Shown: positions 10,443 through 21,220 of the stretch, piece by piece
Layout of the letters: each line of letters starts with the position of its first letter
How positions within the stretch are numbered: the stretch's first letter is position 1
Source of the DNA: Molossus alvarezi
Lineage: Eukaryota > Chordata > Mammalia > Chiroptera > Molossidae
Assembly: GCA_037176705.1 (NCBI GenBank)
Contig: CM073895.1
Location: 6,410,551-6,474,550 of the forward strand
Direction: 5' to 3'
Length of the DNA stretch: 64,000 nucleotides
Made by a program: the position numbers and the translations under genes
Notes under the pieces: model-generated
What the model saw: the letters and a program-made list of their open reading frames with translations, nothing else
Told to the model about the DNA's origin: nothing
Databases searched by the model: none

Positions 10443-11050
10443 TGTATCCTGTTTTTTTACAGCATGTGCAAAGGCCCTGAGGGTGAAGGATGGTTAATGT
10501 GTTCAGTGACCAGCAAGGGGCCAGTGTGGCTGGGGCAGTGTGGGAGGGGAGGGCAGAGGGGCAGGGAGACCACATGAGGCCCCCAGTCAGCATGAGGACT
10601 TCAGCAGTTACACAGAGCGACACGGGAGCCATTGGAAGGAGGAGCAGAGGTGTGAGCTACTTGTAAAGAATAAAGCCGGCTTAGAGGCTTCTGCGTCATC
10701 TAGGTGAGGGGTCATGGCTATGTTCTGGAGGCAGAGATGACGGGATTAACTGAAAGGTCAGATGTCAGTGTGAGCAAAGGAAGAGTCTAGATTTCTAAGA
10801 TGAAAGGACAGCTGCTCGTCAACAGAGGGAACAGGTGTGTGAAGGAACAACCGCAGGGGCTCAGCTCTGTACTGTTACATTCCTGTTAGACATGCCAAGT
10901 GGGGCAACTTGGACTTCTGGGGAGAACCTGTCTGGAGAGAGAAATTTGGAGGCAGTCGGCATGAAGATGGGGTTTAAGCCGGGAGAGCTGAGAGCTCCCC
11001 GAGGCTGGGGGACATCAGCAAGGGGAGCCCGGGGCACTGCCGTTGCCAGG
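10443..11050 (+). repeat. Ancient interspersed repeat (family not resolved)
   Basis: Blocks such as GCAAAGGCCCTGAGG, GCCAGTGTGGCTGG, GGAGCCATTGGAAGG and CCTGTTAGACATGCCAAGTGG follow, in order, a dispersed mammalian repeat consensus that I recall but cannot assign to a family. It is non-coding and diverged. Confidence 0.45.
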
Positions 11051-11099
11051 AGTGGGCATGAGTCAGTGTATCCAGCCAGAAAGATGCCTTTAAATCTGA

Positions 11100-11560
11100 C
11101 TCTATTTTTTAAATTGTGCTAAAATGTATCTAACATAAACAATTGCCATTTCGACCATTTTAAAGTACACAATTCAGTGATATTCACAAGTTTGTGTAAT
11201 CATCACCACTATTTCAAAAACGTTTTCATCACTCCAAACAGAAACTCTGTGCCCCTTAAGCAATAGCTTCCCATGGCCTCCTCTCCCCAGCCCCTGCCAA
11301 CCACTCATCTACCTTCTGTCCCCGTGGGTTTGCCTGTTCTGGACATTCTACATCCGTGGAATCAGACAACAGGCGAGATTCTGTGTCTGGCTTCTTCACT
11401 CACCATAACGTCTTGAGGTTCGTATCTGTGGGCTCGTCATCTCCTTTTATGGCCAAACAACATTCTGCTGTGTGGGTATTTTGTGCATCCACTCATCTGC
11501 CGATGGGCACCTGGGTGGTTTCCACCTTTTGGCTATTGTGAATAATACTGTTATGAAGAA
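11100..11560 (-). mobile_element. Old L1 3' UTR fragment
   Basis: Reversed L1M-type 3' UTR on the plus strand: CCATTTTAAAGTACACAATTC, GAAACTCTGTGCCCCTTAAG, CCCCTGCCAACCACTCATCTAC and TTTTGGCTATTGTGAATAAT in the expected order. It corresponds to the same part of L1 as 4985-5890 and is an independent copy. Confidence 0.8.
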
Positions 11561-11673
11561 GCAGTGATTCTTAATGGGGGTTTGGTGAGGCATGAGGACT
11601 CCTCCCTCCCAGAAGCTCTTCGGAATTTGCCAGAGGATGCGAGGTCTCCTTTGCCTTATAAAAAGGGATCATG

Positions 11674-11842
11674 GGCCCTGGCTGGTTTGGCTTAGCGGTT
11701 GGAGCGTTGGCCCACAGACCAAAGAGTCTCGGGTTCAATTCCGGTCAAGGGCACGTACCTCGGTTGCAGTTCGTCCCTGGTCCTGGTAAGGCCCTGGTTG
11801 GGTCGTGCAGAAGGCAACCAGTCGATGTGTCCCTCTCATGTC

Positions 11843-11896
<54 letters not shown>

Positions 11897-11951
11897 CCTC
11901 TACTGGAAGATAAATAGAAAAATGTCCCCGGGTGAGGATTAAAACAAAAAC
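11674..11951 (+). repeat. VES-type SINE with long (TC)n tract
   Basis: Complete head and B-box region followed by an uninterrupted (TC)n run of about 22 units (11850-11893), then the CCCGGGTGAGGATTAAAAC tail. The CT tract is expanded relative to most copies and is likely length-polymorphic. Confidence 0.92.
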
Positions 11952-11961
11952 AACATACTGG

Positions 11962-12028
11962 GACTTGAATGTGAGAGTTGTCGGTGTATGGATGATGCTC
12001 CGGCCAACTGAGCCACACTGGCCAGGGC
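11962..12028 (-). repeat. 5'-head fragment of a VES-type SINE
   Basis: Only the reversed tRNA-like head remains (ending GAGCCACACTGGCCAGGGC). It is wedged between a plus-strand copy and a minus-strand copy. Confidence 0.7.
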
Positions 12029-12046
12029 CACATTTGTGTTTTTTAT

Positions 12047-12104
12047 TTATTTTTTAATTCTCACCCGAGAACACTTTTTGATATTTTGTTCAGATAGAGG
12101 GAGG

Positions 12105-12140
<36 letters not shown>

Positions 12141-12298
12141 TCGACGTGAAAGGGACACATCGAGTGGCTGCCACCCGCATGACCCAACCAGGGCCGGGGA
12201 CAAACTGCAACCGAGGTACGTGCCCCTAGCGGGAACCGAACCCAGGTCTCTCTGGATCGCAGGCCGACACTCTAACCGCTGAGCCAAACCGGCCAGGG
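12047..12298 (-). repeat. VES-type SINE, young subfamily
   Basis: Full-length reversed copy. The target-site duplication acatttgtgtttt(t)att is present at 12028-12044 and 12299-12314. The (GA)n part at 12108-12135 is its CT tract reversed. Confidence 0.93.
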
Positions 12299-12314
12299 CA
12301 CATTTGTGTTTTAT

Positions 12315-12770
12315 TAAACACTGTGTTGTAAAGTAGAGAATGGTTTGCAAAGGAGCAGGAGAGATGCAGGAATTCCAACAAGGAGGCAGTTATAATACAC
12401 GTGAGAAACAATAAAATTTGTATTTAACAAATACTGTTAAGCAAAGACCAGGACTTGCTGGGGGTGCTGGGAGTGGGGTGGGGAGGACAGTGTGGTGGGA
12501 AAGCCCCAACTTCCTCAGGCCTGGCCCCTAGCTTGTCTGCCCCTCATCAGCCGTGGGTCTTGGGCACACCACTCAGTTCACCTGCGCCTCACCTGCCTTG
12601 GCTTGGAACAGGACACCTAATGGGACAGATGCATGCAAAGTGCTTCACAGTGCCTGGTTCACAATAGAAACTGTTAAGTATTAAAAAAACAAAAACAACA
12701 AACACTTTCAATGAAAAGAATCATGTATCCATTACACAGGAAATGCTGTGTAGTACACAGTAGTCAACAG
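12315..12770. other. Unique sequence
   Basis: No gene seen. The part near 12600-12680 has faint MIR-like text (GTGCTTCACAGTGCCTGG) but is too short to assign firmly. Confidence 0.4.
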
Positions 12771-12935
12771 GAACACGTGACTGAGATTCTGAGCACGCTG
12801 AGTCTGTTCCATGCATTGCTTGTCATCTGTCTCTGTGGAATGCACTCTTGGGAAGGACAGGGACCTGGTCTATGTTATGTACTGTATCTGTCACACAGTA
12901 GGCCCTTGATAAATGTTTATGGGACAAGTAATGGA
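12770..12935 (+). repeat. L2 3'-end-like fragment
   Basis: GGGACCTGGTCTATGTTATG, then CACACAGTAGGCCCTTGATAAATGTTTATGG follows the 3' end of ancient L2 LINEs (usual form: CACATAGTAGGCGCTCAATAAATATTTGTTG). Confidence 0.6.
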
Positions 12936-13629
12936 ACTACAGAGCAGCCAGACAGCCACTTGAGCCCTGGTGAGGTAAGTGCAGTGGCCCCGACTGCCTT
13001 TCTCAGGCGGGGTTCCTACCTGGGGTCTTACCTAGAGGGCGGCCAGGTGCATCTGTTCTCACCAACCGCCCACGGGAATCGAGCATCTCCTTGACCTACA
13101 AAGGTGAGCAACAGGTCCTGGAAATTTTTTTAATCTCTGATTCTGTCCACAACAGAAATCACTGATATTTTCATATCATGTTTCAGATTTCTCAAAAATA
13201 CCATTCATGCTCATTACTGGTTTTATAGTCCTTGTTAGACCAGTTGCCGCCGGATCTTACTTAATGTGCCAATAAGGGACACGTGAACTACTCTAAAACA
13301 AATTTGGTTTTATCAACTACTTTGATCATTACATTATATTATGATTGTGCTGCTTTGTAAATTCTCCTTTATCCTTTGGGTCCACAGACATGGATCACTA
13401 GACTGACAGCAGGGTCCATGGTCTGCCAAGGTGACGAGCCTACTCCCAGGGCTTGCTTTCACCTCTATGGCCATTCCTGGGACAGACACTGTCCGGGTCT
13501 CAGGTCCACACCAGACTCCAGGTCAGGCATCATGTATGTGTAGTGTCCACTGTTCACCACCAGGAGGCACTGCTCCTGCCATGTCAGAGGAAGCCCCGGG
13601 GCGGGTTCAGGCTTCCTCCCATCTTTGTC
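12936..13629. other. Unique, partly AT-rich sequence
   Basis: 13120-13400 is AT-rich and featureless to my eye. No supported gene. Confidence 0.4.
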
Positions 13630-13895
13630 CTAACCACGGTTGGCATCAGAACCGCCTGGGAGCTTTTTCCCCTTTTCTCCATCTCTCCCTTTAAAAATGT
13701 TTTGTTACTGAAATAAAAGCACATGATCCCCCAGGGAGTCATCAGCCAGTTTCAATAATCATGGCACATGACCAACGTTGTTTTATCTACGCCCTGCCTG
13801 GGGAACTTTCTAAGAGCGACGGTGCCCGGGCACCACCCCAGATGGGGGAATTGGGTCAAAGGCTCACAAAGCTCTCAGATGTTTGGAAACTACTA
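13630..13895 (+). repeat. Possible MER20-like hAT (Charlie) remnant
   Basis: TTGGCATCAGAACCGCCTGGGAGCTTTTT and, further on, GGGCACCACCCCAGATGG resemble the left and middle parts of MER20-type non-autonomous hAT elements. The intervening 110 bp do not fit, so this may be an interrupted copy or two different relics. Confidence 0.4.
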
Positions 13896-14324
13896 TTATG
13901 AACACGGCACTGCCTCCTGAACACCCCAGGTGACTGAGCAGAGGTCTCCAGACATTACTACTCCCAGCTCTCATGACCTTGACCTCTGACCCCTGCCTGC
14001 CTGAAGGTCTTTTCCCACCTCTGACCCAAATCTGCCATTCACTTTCATTTCCTCTTGCTCAGGCTCCGCAGGATTTGGGGAACTGCTGGCTCCTGTCCTC
14101 TGTACAGTCGCTCTTCCTGTGTTTCTCTGAACAGCAGTGTGAAGTAACCCACACCAGCGCCTTGAGCAACCACCCACAGCACATTCTGCTGGCCGCTGAG
14201 TTTTACAGCGCCTCTTCCTGTGGAGAGAGAGCAAACCCTGGAGTGGACAATTTCTCGGCTTTTCAGACTGGGGAGACATTGTTAAGCTTTTAACATTGGA
14301 TTTCGAAGTGTCCAGAAAAATCCC

Positions 14325-14935
14325 TGTGAGTGGCTGAATTGTGTCCCGCCCCCGAAAAATTCATATGTTGAAGCAGTAATCCCCCAGTTACTCAAAATTG
14401 GGACTATTTAAAAATAGGGTCTTTTTTTTTTTTTAATCCTCCCCCGAGGATATTTTTCCATCCATCTTCAGAGAGAGTATGGGGAAGGAGGGTGGGAGAG
14501 AGAAACATCGATGTGCAAGAGACGCATCAATTAGTTGCCTCCCGCACAACCCCCTCCAGGGTCGGGACCAAACGGCAACCAAGGTACATGCCCCTTGACC
14601 AGAATCGAACCTGCAGCTCTTTGGTCTGAGGGCCAACGCTCCAACCACTGAGCCAAACTGGCCAGGGTGGAAATAGGGTCTTTAAAGAGATCATCAAGAT
14701 GAGGTCACTGGAGTGGGCCCCAATCCAACCTGACTGGTGTCCTTATGAAAAGGGGAAACTTGGACCCAGACAAGCAGAGTGTAGACCACACAGAGGGAGA
14801 AGGTGGCCATCACATGCCGAGGAGAGAGGCCTCCGGACTCCCAGCCTCCAGAACCCTGAGAAAACAAGCTGTGTTGTTCAAGCCGCCCGGTCTGCGGTCC
14901 CCAGGCCTCAATGCGTACGGTTCACACCCATAGAA
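14325..14935 (+). mobile_element. MLT1-like MaLR LTR, split by a SINE
   Basis: TGAATTGTGTCCCGCCCCC and AAATTCATATGTTGAAGC at the left; after the SINE, AATAGGGTCTTTAAAGAGATC, GGGCCCCAATCCAACCTGACTGG, CCTTATGAAAAGG and finally CTCCAGAACCCTGAGAAA. These blocks follow the MaLR LTR order. It is interrupted by the minus-strand SINE at 14425-14668. Confidence 0.75.
14425..14668 (-). repeat. VES-type SINE inserted in the MLT1-like LTR
   Basis: The target-site duplication (a/g)aaatagggtcttt at 14411-14424 and 14669-14682 lies inside LTR sequence, which dates the SINE after the LTR. Confidence 0.93.
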
Positions 14936-15917
14936 TCCCTCCCTGAATTCTGACGAACCAGTTCTGATGACCACGCCTAGGACTCGGGTTTTCCATTTGT
15001 GGGTGTCCCCTGGGTGGCCCTAGGTTCAGCTGGAGGTAGAAGTCTGGTCCCACTCGGCCCCACTCACCCTGACCCTCTGGGTCAGCTGGGTGCCATCTTT
15101 GCTGGAGCACTTGCTCTGTGCCAGGCCCTCTCGGGAAAAGCGTGCCAAGTCCTGATTCCATGCTGGGTTATCAGTTTTGTTGTGGGACAGCAGAGACCTT
15201 GTGACCTGCAGTCTGCAGGCCCACAGGAGGCTGTTAGGCAGAAGCCGCTACACAATTCACAGGGCCTCTGGTGAAAAATGAAAATGTGGGGCCTTTGTTG
15301 AAAAATCATTACAAATTTCAGAACAAGGACAGCCCTAGACCAGGCCCTCTGAGCGCAGATTCCCGTCAACCGCGCGGGTTGCGCACCAGGAAGCCACCCT
15401 GCTGTTAGAAAGGGGCAGAGGAGGAGCGAGGAGGCCAGTGTCCAGGGCACAGCGATGTCACCAGAGGCCACTGACTTCTCACAAGGGCCTTGAATCCAAC
15501 CACCTGCCTCTCTGATCTGAGCTTCGTGGACGCTTCTAGACCATGACATGGGGGAGACAGTGTCTAGGCCACAGTAACACAGTTCGGTTTGCTCTCTTCT
15601 CTCCCATCTGGATTCCCCGTTCTGGGAGTGACTTCAAATAGAAAAAGACAACTCTGCAAAGTCGCTCATTTAGAGACAGGATAATTTGTGACTTCCATGT
15701 GTTATGAAAATTAGACTGAGACATGATGTTTTGCTGTGGAATGATGCAACCTGAGATCCTGGGGAAGGGGGAGGCGGTAACATGAAGGATCCTGGAGCGG
15801 GGGAGGGGGAGGAGTGCCGGCCTGAACAACAGCTACATGGATACTTCTCGGCTCAGTGCTAGGACCCTCAGACGGTTTACTTTGACATTCCCAGTTCCAG
15901 TAAAGAAGAATTAAGGA
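14936..15917. other. Unique sequence, possible old repeat near 15250-15400
   Basis: 15250-15400 (CAGGGCCTCTGGTGAAAAATGAAAATG...) has the look of a dispersed old repeat but I cannot name it. Nothing else is recognised. Confidence 0.35.
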
Positions 15918-16161
15918 GCCCTGGCCAGTTTGGTTCAGTGGTCAGAGCATCATCCCGTGGACCAATGCGTCGCAGGTTTGATTCCAATTAAGGGCACGTA
16001 CCTTGGTTTGTCCCCAACCCTGGTTGGGTTGTGCCGGAGGCAACCAGTCAATGTGGCTCTATCACATCAATGTTTCTCTCTGTCTGTCTGTCTGTCTCTC
16101 TCCCCCTCCCTCCCAATCTGTCTGATAAGTGGAAAAATATCCTCAGGTGAGGAATAAAAAG
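15918..16161 (+). repeat. VES-type SINE
   Basis: Head GCCCTGGCCAGTTTGGTTCAGTGG. The pyrimidine tract contains (TGTC)n instead of plain TC at about 16079-16096. The flanks share aaaagaa(t)gaagga(g)-type text at about 15902 and 16166, compatible with a decayed target-site duplication. Confidence 0.88.
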
Positions 16162-17181
16162 TAAAAAAGAATGAAGGAGGGGCTTGTCCAAGTGGCCCCA
16201 GGCCACATCCCACCCTGGAGGATGGGCACAGTGAGGGGCTGGGCTGAAGAGTGAGAACCCCACCTTCCTCTCCTCCTTTCCCTCCAAGGGAGGTGTTTGT
16301 GAGTTTCAGTCAAGGATGGACTCTGGGGAACTCAAGCAAAAAGATGTCTAGCAAATAAGCTGCTAGGATGGCAGGAACACCCAGGCAAGGACAGAAACAG
16401 GGAGCAGGGGGGACCCAGATGGCCAGAGTGACAGCTTCCCACTTTGAAGTTTCACCGTGCGACCAGTGTTCTAGCACGCTTCATCTGCACCCCTAGCCAC
16501 CAGGACCCAGGCTGGCCAGGAGAGGGCAGAAACCTCGGTGGGAGCCCTCAGACTGCATCTGGGGGCGGGGTGTGTGTCTCCCCCAGGTCCTGGCAGATGC
16601 TCCTAGGAGGGGACTTGGGGAGCAAAAACTCAGTGCCCACTAGTCCTGGGGCACCCTAGGAGCACCCTCACGTGCAAGTCACAGACTAGTGCTGAATCAG
16701 CACTTTCACTTTGACTGGATTCCCTACCAAATTCAAACACTGGTCCTGAAGACACCACCCAGAAGAGTGGCAAAGGTCATTTCCCCACCCCCTCCTTAAA
16801 CATATAACAGATACAGACGATAGATTATTTTGTGTGTTCGCAAGCACAAGCTTGGAAAACAGAAAAGAATTTGAGTTGAAATATTCCAGGAGATCACAAT
16901 TGAATGACCTGTGTCCTTGTCTGCACCACAGTTTCTGATCTGGAAAATGGGACTGTATTACAATGACCTCTCCCTAACATGTGGGAGAAAGGATTCAGGG
17001 ATCCTATTGGCTACAAGAGCTCTGCAGGGTTCCCTCTGGCCATACAGCCAAGCCAGGGAGCAAAATGAGAGTGTAGCTCATTTGCCAGTTACCAACCCAC
17101 CCCAGAGATATCCTTTGGTGTCTCGTGTAAAGAAAGTGTATTTTTAAGGACCCTGGGTGCCTAGATGTGCTCAAATATAGA
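16162..17181. other. Mostly unique sequence with a MIR-like patch
   Basis: About 16900-17000 (GACCTGTGTCCTTGTCTGCACC...TCTGGAAAATGGGACTG) resembles the 5' half of a MIR SINE read on the plus strand. The rest is unassigned. Confidence 0.4.
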
Positions 17182-17183
17182 TA

Positions 17184-17313
17184 CAGGGGTGGGCAAAAGT
17201 AGGTTTAGAGTTGTGAGTACGGGAAACAGAGTTTATTCTTGTATTATTATTTATTATGTATTATATTACTTATTTGTATTACAACTGTAAACCTAGTTTT
17301 TCCCACCTTTGTG
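17184..17313. mobile_element. Mariner-like MITE with TA duplication
   Basis: 130-bp element. The left end CAGGGGTGGGCAAAAGTAGG is mirrored at the right by CCTAGTTTTTCCCACC, giving long inverted repeats that include GTTTA-ACTGT. TA stands on both sides (17182-17183, 17314-17315). A second copy in the other orientation lies at 30715-30829. It has no coding capacity. Confidence 0.75.
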
Positions 17314-17401
17314 TAATACTGTGAACCCTGAAGAAAAAGACACCTACTATCAAGAAGGGCTCCTGGTGACTGACTAGGCTCAAAAAAAAAAAAAAAGAGC
17401 C

Positions 17402-17628
17402 TGCTCTGGCTGGTTTGGATCAGTGGTTAGAGGTCAGCCCGCGGACCAAAGAGTCTTGGGTTCAATTCCAGCCAAGGGCACTTACCTGGGTTGCAGTTCG
17501 TCCCAGCCCCAGTTAGGGTCCTGTGGGTGGCAACCAGTCAATGTCTCTCTCTCACATCGCTGTTCCCCCCCCCCCCCGTCTGAAGATACATGTAAAAATA
17601 TCCTCAGGTGAGGATCAAAAAATAATAA
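17402..17628 (+). repeat. VES-type SINE
   Basis: Head CTCTGGCTGGTTTGGATCAGTGG (the usual GGCTCAG is GGATCAG here). Its CT tract has become a run of C (17566-17577). The short duplication aagagcct is present at 17394-17401 and 17629 on. Confidence 0.85.
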
Positions 17629-17689
17629 ATAAGAGCCTAGCAGCCATTTCTGCACAGGGGCCTCCCCCACCAACTGCACTTCATGGGCA

Positions 17690-18160
17690 AGCCTGTCTAC
17701 TAACCCGCCTGAGTCTAAACTGCCTGCCTGCACCCTGTCTCTGCCGTCTGAGCCCGCCCTCACAAAGGAGTGACTGAGTCCTATTTCAACCAATAGGACT
17801 GAAGCTTTGCCCGCCCATCTGGGCTGCGCAGCTCTGACCTGTCAGAGTGGCTCTATTCTGACCAATCAAGGACCAGGGGCGGGCACTTCTGGCTATATAA
17901 GCCAGCTCCCCTGGGAGCAGGGAGCTTTCACTGAAGACTGTTCCCCGCACTGGAGAGCAGACGGGGCGCCAGGGGCCATCCTCGCGGGGTGCTATTTTCA
18001 CAGCTGCGCAGTAGCACCGTGGAGCTGTCCCACAGCGGTGCTGTTTCCACAGCCGTGCGTACTACCATCGAGCTGTTTGCGCTAAGTTTCCTTCTTTAGA
18101 GCACCTCAATTGGGTGTTCCTGTCGGCGTTTGAATTGGTGCCAACGACCATCGGTTGACG
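17690..18160 (+). mobile_element. Endogenous-retrovirus-type LTR (probable solo or truncated)
   Basis: A Pol II promoter layout typical of an LTR is visible: CCAAT boxes at 17790-17794 and 17862-17866, a TATA box (TATATAA) at 17894-17900, and GC-rich leader sequence from about 17925 with GTAGCACCGTGGAGCTGT and GCGGTGCTGTTTCC motifs. The right end TTGGTGCC near 18138 resembles the start of a tRNA primer-binding site, so a short piece beyond the LTR may remain. No gag, pol or env reading frame follows; L1-like sequence does. No AATAAA is seen between the TATA box and the right end. Boundaries are approximate and the family is unknown. Confidence 0.6.
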
Positions 18161-18189
18161 ATACATATACACACAGACACACACACTCT

Positions 18190-18650
18190 TGTTTTTAATA
18201 ACCTTTTTATTTTGGAATAAATAGATTTACAGAAAAGTTGTAAAGGATAGTACAGACACTTCCTCATATCCTTCCCATTTATATTAACGTTTACATCTTA
18301 CATAGCCATGGCACACTTGTCAAAACCAAGGAATGACATTGGCATATTACTTTTAACTAAAGATGTTTTCTGGGTTCTACCTTTTTCCTACTCATATCCT
18401 TTTTCTGTTCCAGGATCCAGTCCAGGAGACCACACAGCATCTAGTCAAATATAAATATATATGCTTTAACTTTTTATTTTAAAATAATAGATTTACAGAA
18501 AATACAAAAAAAAAAAAAAAGATACAGAGAGGTCCCGTGTACCCTTCACCCAGTTTCCCCCAGAGGTAACATCTTGTGGAAACTACAGAACAGTGATGAA
18601 ACCAGGACATCGATAGCATACTCCACAGAGCTTATGGAATATATACGCAC
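18190..18650 (-). mobile_element. Old L1 3' UTR-like fragments (two overlapping copies)
   Basis: AATAGATTTACAGAAAAGTTG (18223) and AATAGATTTACAGAAAATAC (18485) start two related blocks, the first continuing TACATAGCCATGG..., the second CCGTGTACCCTTCACCCAG. Both match reversed L1 3' end text; together they suggest a duplication or two insertions. Confidence 0.55.
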
Positions 18651-18657
18651 ATATCTA

Positions 18658-18867
18658 TTATTATTTTTTTATTTTTAGAGAGAGAGAGAGGAAGGGAGAG
18701 GGAGAGACAGAAACATTGATGAGAGAGAACATCAATTGGCTGCCTCCTGCCTGCCCCGCGCTGGGGATTTGGCCCACAACCTGAGCATGTGCTCTGACCG
18801 AGAATCATACTGGTGACCTCTTGGTGCACGGGTTGATGCTCAACCACTGAGCCACACTGGCTGGGCC
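18658..18867 (-). repeat. tRNA-derived SINE (VES-like, TTTTTAGAGAGAG tail variant)
   Basis: The reversed head GCCCAGCCAGTGTGGCTCAGTGG ends at 18867. The B-box-like part and the CAACCTGAGCATGTGC body are diverged from the young subfamily. Confidence 0.85.
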
Positions 18868-21049
18868 ATACATATCTTTTTGGTAAAATATTTTTAAACC
18901 TCATTTTGCCTCACAGTGAAGAGATGAAATACTTTCCCCCAGAACATGAAATTTGCATCTAACTTCAGGTGCTTTCACACTCGAGTCAACCTGTGAAATT
19001 CCTGATACCTCTCTCTGGCCCATCAACTACTGACTGCAGTTGGCCCATACATTCCTAAAAGCAGAAACACACTCTGCCAGGTGTGTGGACATCTTCCAAG
19101 TACTGGGCCTTGAACTTCCCAAAGTCATGGCCCATGTGTGGGCGGATGGGGAGTAGGGCTGGGTAGCCCCTCTTTGTCTCATTCCATTCTCTAAACTCAC
19201 TCCCATGAAGCCAACACTGCTTTTCTTGCCTCCTAGATTTAGAAAGATAAAGAGCTAGATGTATGTCCAAGTATATTTATTCTACTAGTCAGATTTAAAG
19301 ATGACAGTGTGTACCCTACATATCTGCTCTAAAGACTGCAGAAGCATCATCAGCAAGACATCAGCTTCATCAAAGACCTGAACGAAAGCAAAGCCTGCTG
19401 CTCCCGTTTCCTTGTTTATCGCCCAGGAACATCTGCAGGTGAACTCCATCTGAGCTGGTAGGGCATGACTGCTGCTAGGGCATGACTAGAAGCAGGGGAG
19501 ATAGGAAAAGAGGTTCCTTGCAAACGATTTTCCCTGAACTCAAAGTAATAGGTTATTTAGATCATAACCCAAGAGAATGTCCCTTTAATTGAAAAGTTCA
19601 GGACCCCGGATCGATTGGTGGTTGGGAGAAGACAGACATTCTTTACTTCTGCCTGAAACTAGGAAAAATGTGAGGACTTTGGCTCGGAAGTGACCCCAAA
19701 GTCTGCCTTGGTCAAAGCTCCGTGAGGGATCTGATGTGTCGCTGCAGCCAGCATTCCAGGCATTCCACGGGCCCCACTTCAGCCCACACCCGCTCTGGCG
19801 CGAGGCTGGGGAGCCCAGAGGAATGTATGGCCAAGTGGGCTGGGGCGTGGTCAAGCCACCGTGTTACAAAGGGGCCCTCTCCAAGGCAGGCCCTCCAGCT
19901 CGGAGGAGAAAGAACAATTCCCACAGCAATCCAGTGTGCCCGAGAGGGCCAGGCTGCCCGCTGTGCTCTCCAGCATGAAGACCGGCTGTGTCAAGGCCAA
20001 GGTTAGACTCTGAATCCCAAGGTTAGACTCTCCCAGGGCCTTCTGACTTTCATCGAGTGGTCAGAGTAGAAACAGGCTCCTCTCCCCACCACTGCTTGGA
20101 GGCAGAGACAGGCCAGACAGGGCAAGAAACGGGGTCCAGCCAGGTGGGCAGGGACAAGGGCAGCACCCTGGGCAGTGGCCGGAAGGGAAGCAGCAGATGC
20201 ATGTGGAGCTGGGGTGGGGGTGTCACGGCAGGTGCTGTCCTTGGCAGTGTCCAAGGCACAGGTGGCCCCCTCACTTAATGGGCCCTGGGTTTGATTTAGT
20301 CCCCGGGGCCAGAGGAGAAAGTCACCGCCATTCAGCCTCATCGCTCGGACTCGGCTGGCTCTCTGCACGCGCTCGATGGAGAGGCACGGGGAGCGGCAGC
20401 AGGACTAAGAACTGGGGCTCGGGGCTCAGGCTCACAGGGCACAAGCAACGATGCCAACAGAGAAAGACAAGGGCCAAGGCGAGTTCAGTGAGCTGTCGAA
20501 GCCCTGGACCCGCTACTGGGCTCCCAGGCCCACTGAGGCCACGGGTGTGCCTGGTGGTCCAAGACCTGGAGAAGCCACCACTGTGTCTTCACTCTCATCC
20601 TCTGGTGGCCTGGGTCCATCCCTAAAGACTCAAGCCGGTGGTGAAAGCACAGAATCTCGAGTCAGACCACTTGGGTTCCAAACCTGGCCTCCCCTTTCTA
20701 TCAACTGCATCACTGGTTACTTTTTGCTTATTGTACTGTTTCCTTCTGTGTGCTATGGAGTAACAGACTTGCTCAGGAGGTAATACATTTGGAAGGGTTA
20801 GACAAGGCTTGCAACACAGTAACACTCCATAAACACTGGCTATTAGTATCCCTATGTACAAACCTCCCCCACCCAGAAGCCGCCCATGTCCAGCATGCTG
20901 CCTTTTTCCTTCAACACCCATGAGCAGGCCACTCCAGGGCCCCCAGCGCTTGTCCCCAGCGCCCCTCACCAACCGACATGGCAGAGCCGAGCTCCAATGT
21001 CCTGGCGCCCCACGCTGGCTCCGGCATCTCTCGCTGGTCCCTCCTCCTC
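18868..21049. other. Region downstream of miR-34a, no second gene seen
   Basis: If pri-miR-34a extends past the hairpin, its 3' end lies here on the minus strand. A reversed AATAAA is visible at 19276-19281, but nothing proves its use. About 20650-20850 has MIR-like text (CTTGGGTTCCAAACCTGGC...). The open frames at 20.0-20.7 kb show no recognisable domain. Confidence 0.4.
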
Positions 21050-21074
21050 GGGCCCAACAACGTGTAGCATTTCT

Positions 21075-21096
21075 AGGGCAGTATACTTGCTGATTG
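21075..21096 (-). ncRNA. MIR34A: mature miR-34a-3p
   Basis: 22 nt on the 3' arm, starting CAATCAGCAAG on the minus strand and ending GCCCT. It pairs with the 5p arm in the stem. Confidence 0.92.
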
Positions 21097-21117
21097 CTTC
21101 CTTCATTACTACTCACA

Positions 21118-21139
21118 ACAACCAGCTAAGACACTGCCA
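21118..21139 (-). ncRNA. MIR34A: mature miR-34a-5p
   Basis: 22 nt on the 5' arm, starting TGGCAGTGTC on the minus strand. Seed bases 2-8 are GGCAGUG, shared by the miR-34/449 family. This is the dominant guide strand in other mammals. Confidence 0.97.
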
Positions 21140-21220
21140 AAGAAACACTCACAGCTGGCCTTGGCGGCGACAGGGGCAGCCTGTCCTGCCTCTCCGTAGG
21201 ACCTGTGGATCAGAAGGAAA

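Larger units (their letters stand above)
21050..21160 (-). ncRNA. MIR34A: miR-34a precursor hairpin
   Basis: Read on the minus strand, the 111-nt segment begins GGCCAGCTGTGAGTG and ends GTTGTTGGGCCC, folding into the miR-34a stem-loop. The 5p arm (seed GGCAGUG) and the 3p arm are complete. Compared with the human hairpin as I recall it, both mature arms are unchanged, the terminal loop differs at several bases and is one base longer, and three substitutions lie in the lower 3' stem. miR-34a is a p53-induced tumour-suppressor microRNA that represses cell-cycle and survival mRNAs. Position and strand relative to GPR157 match human 1p36. Confidence 0.97.
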
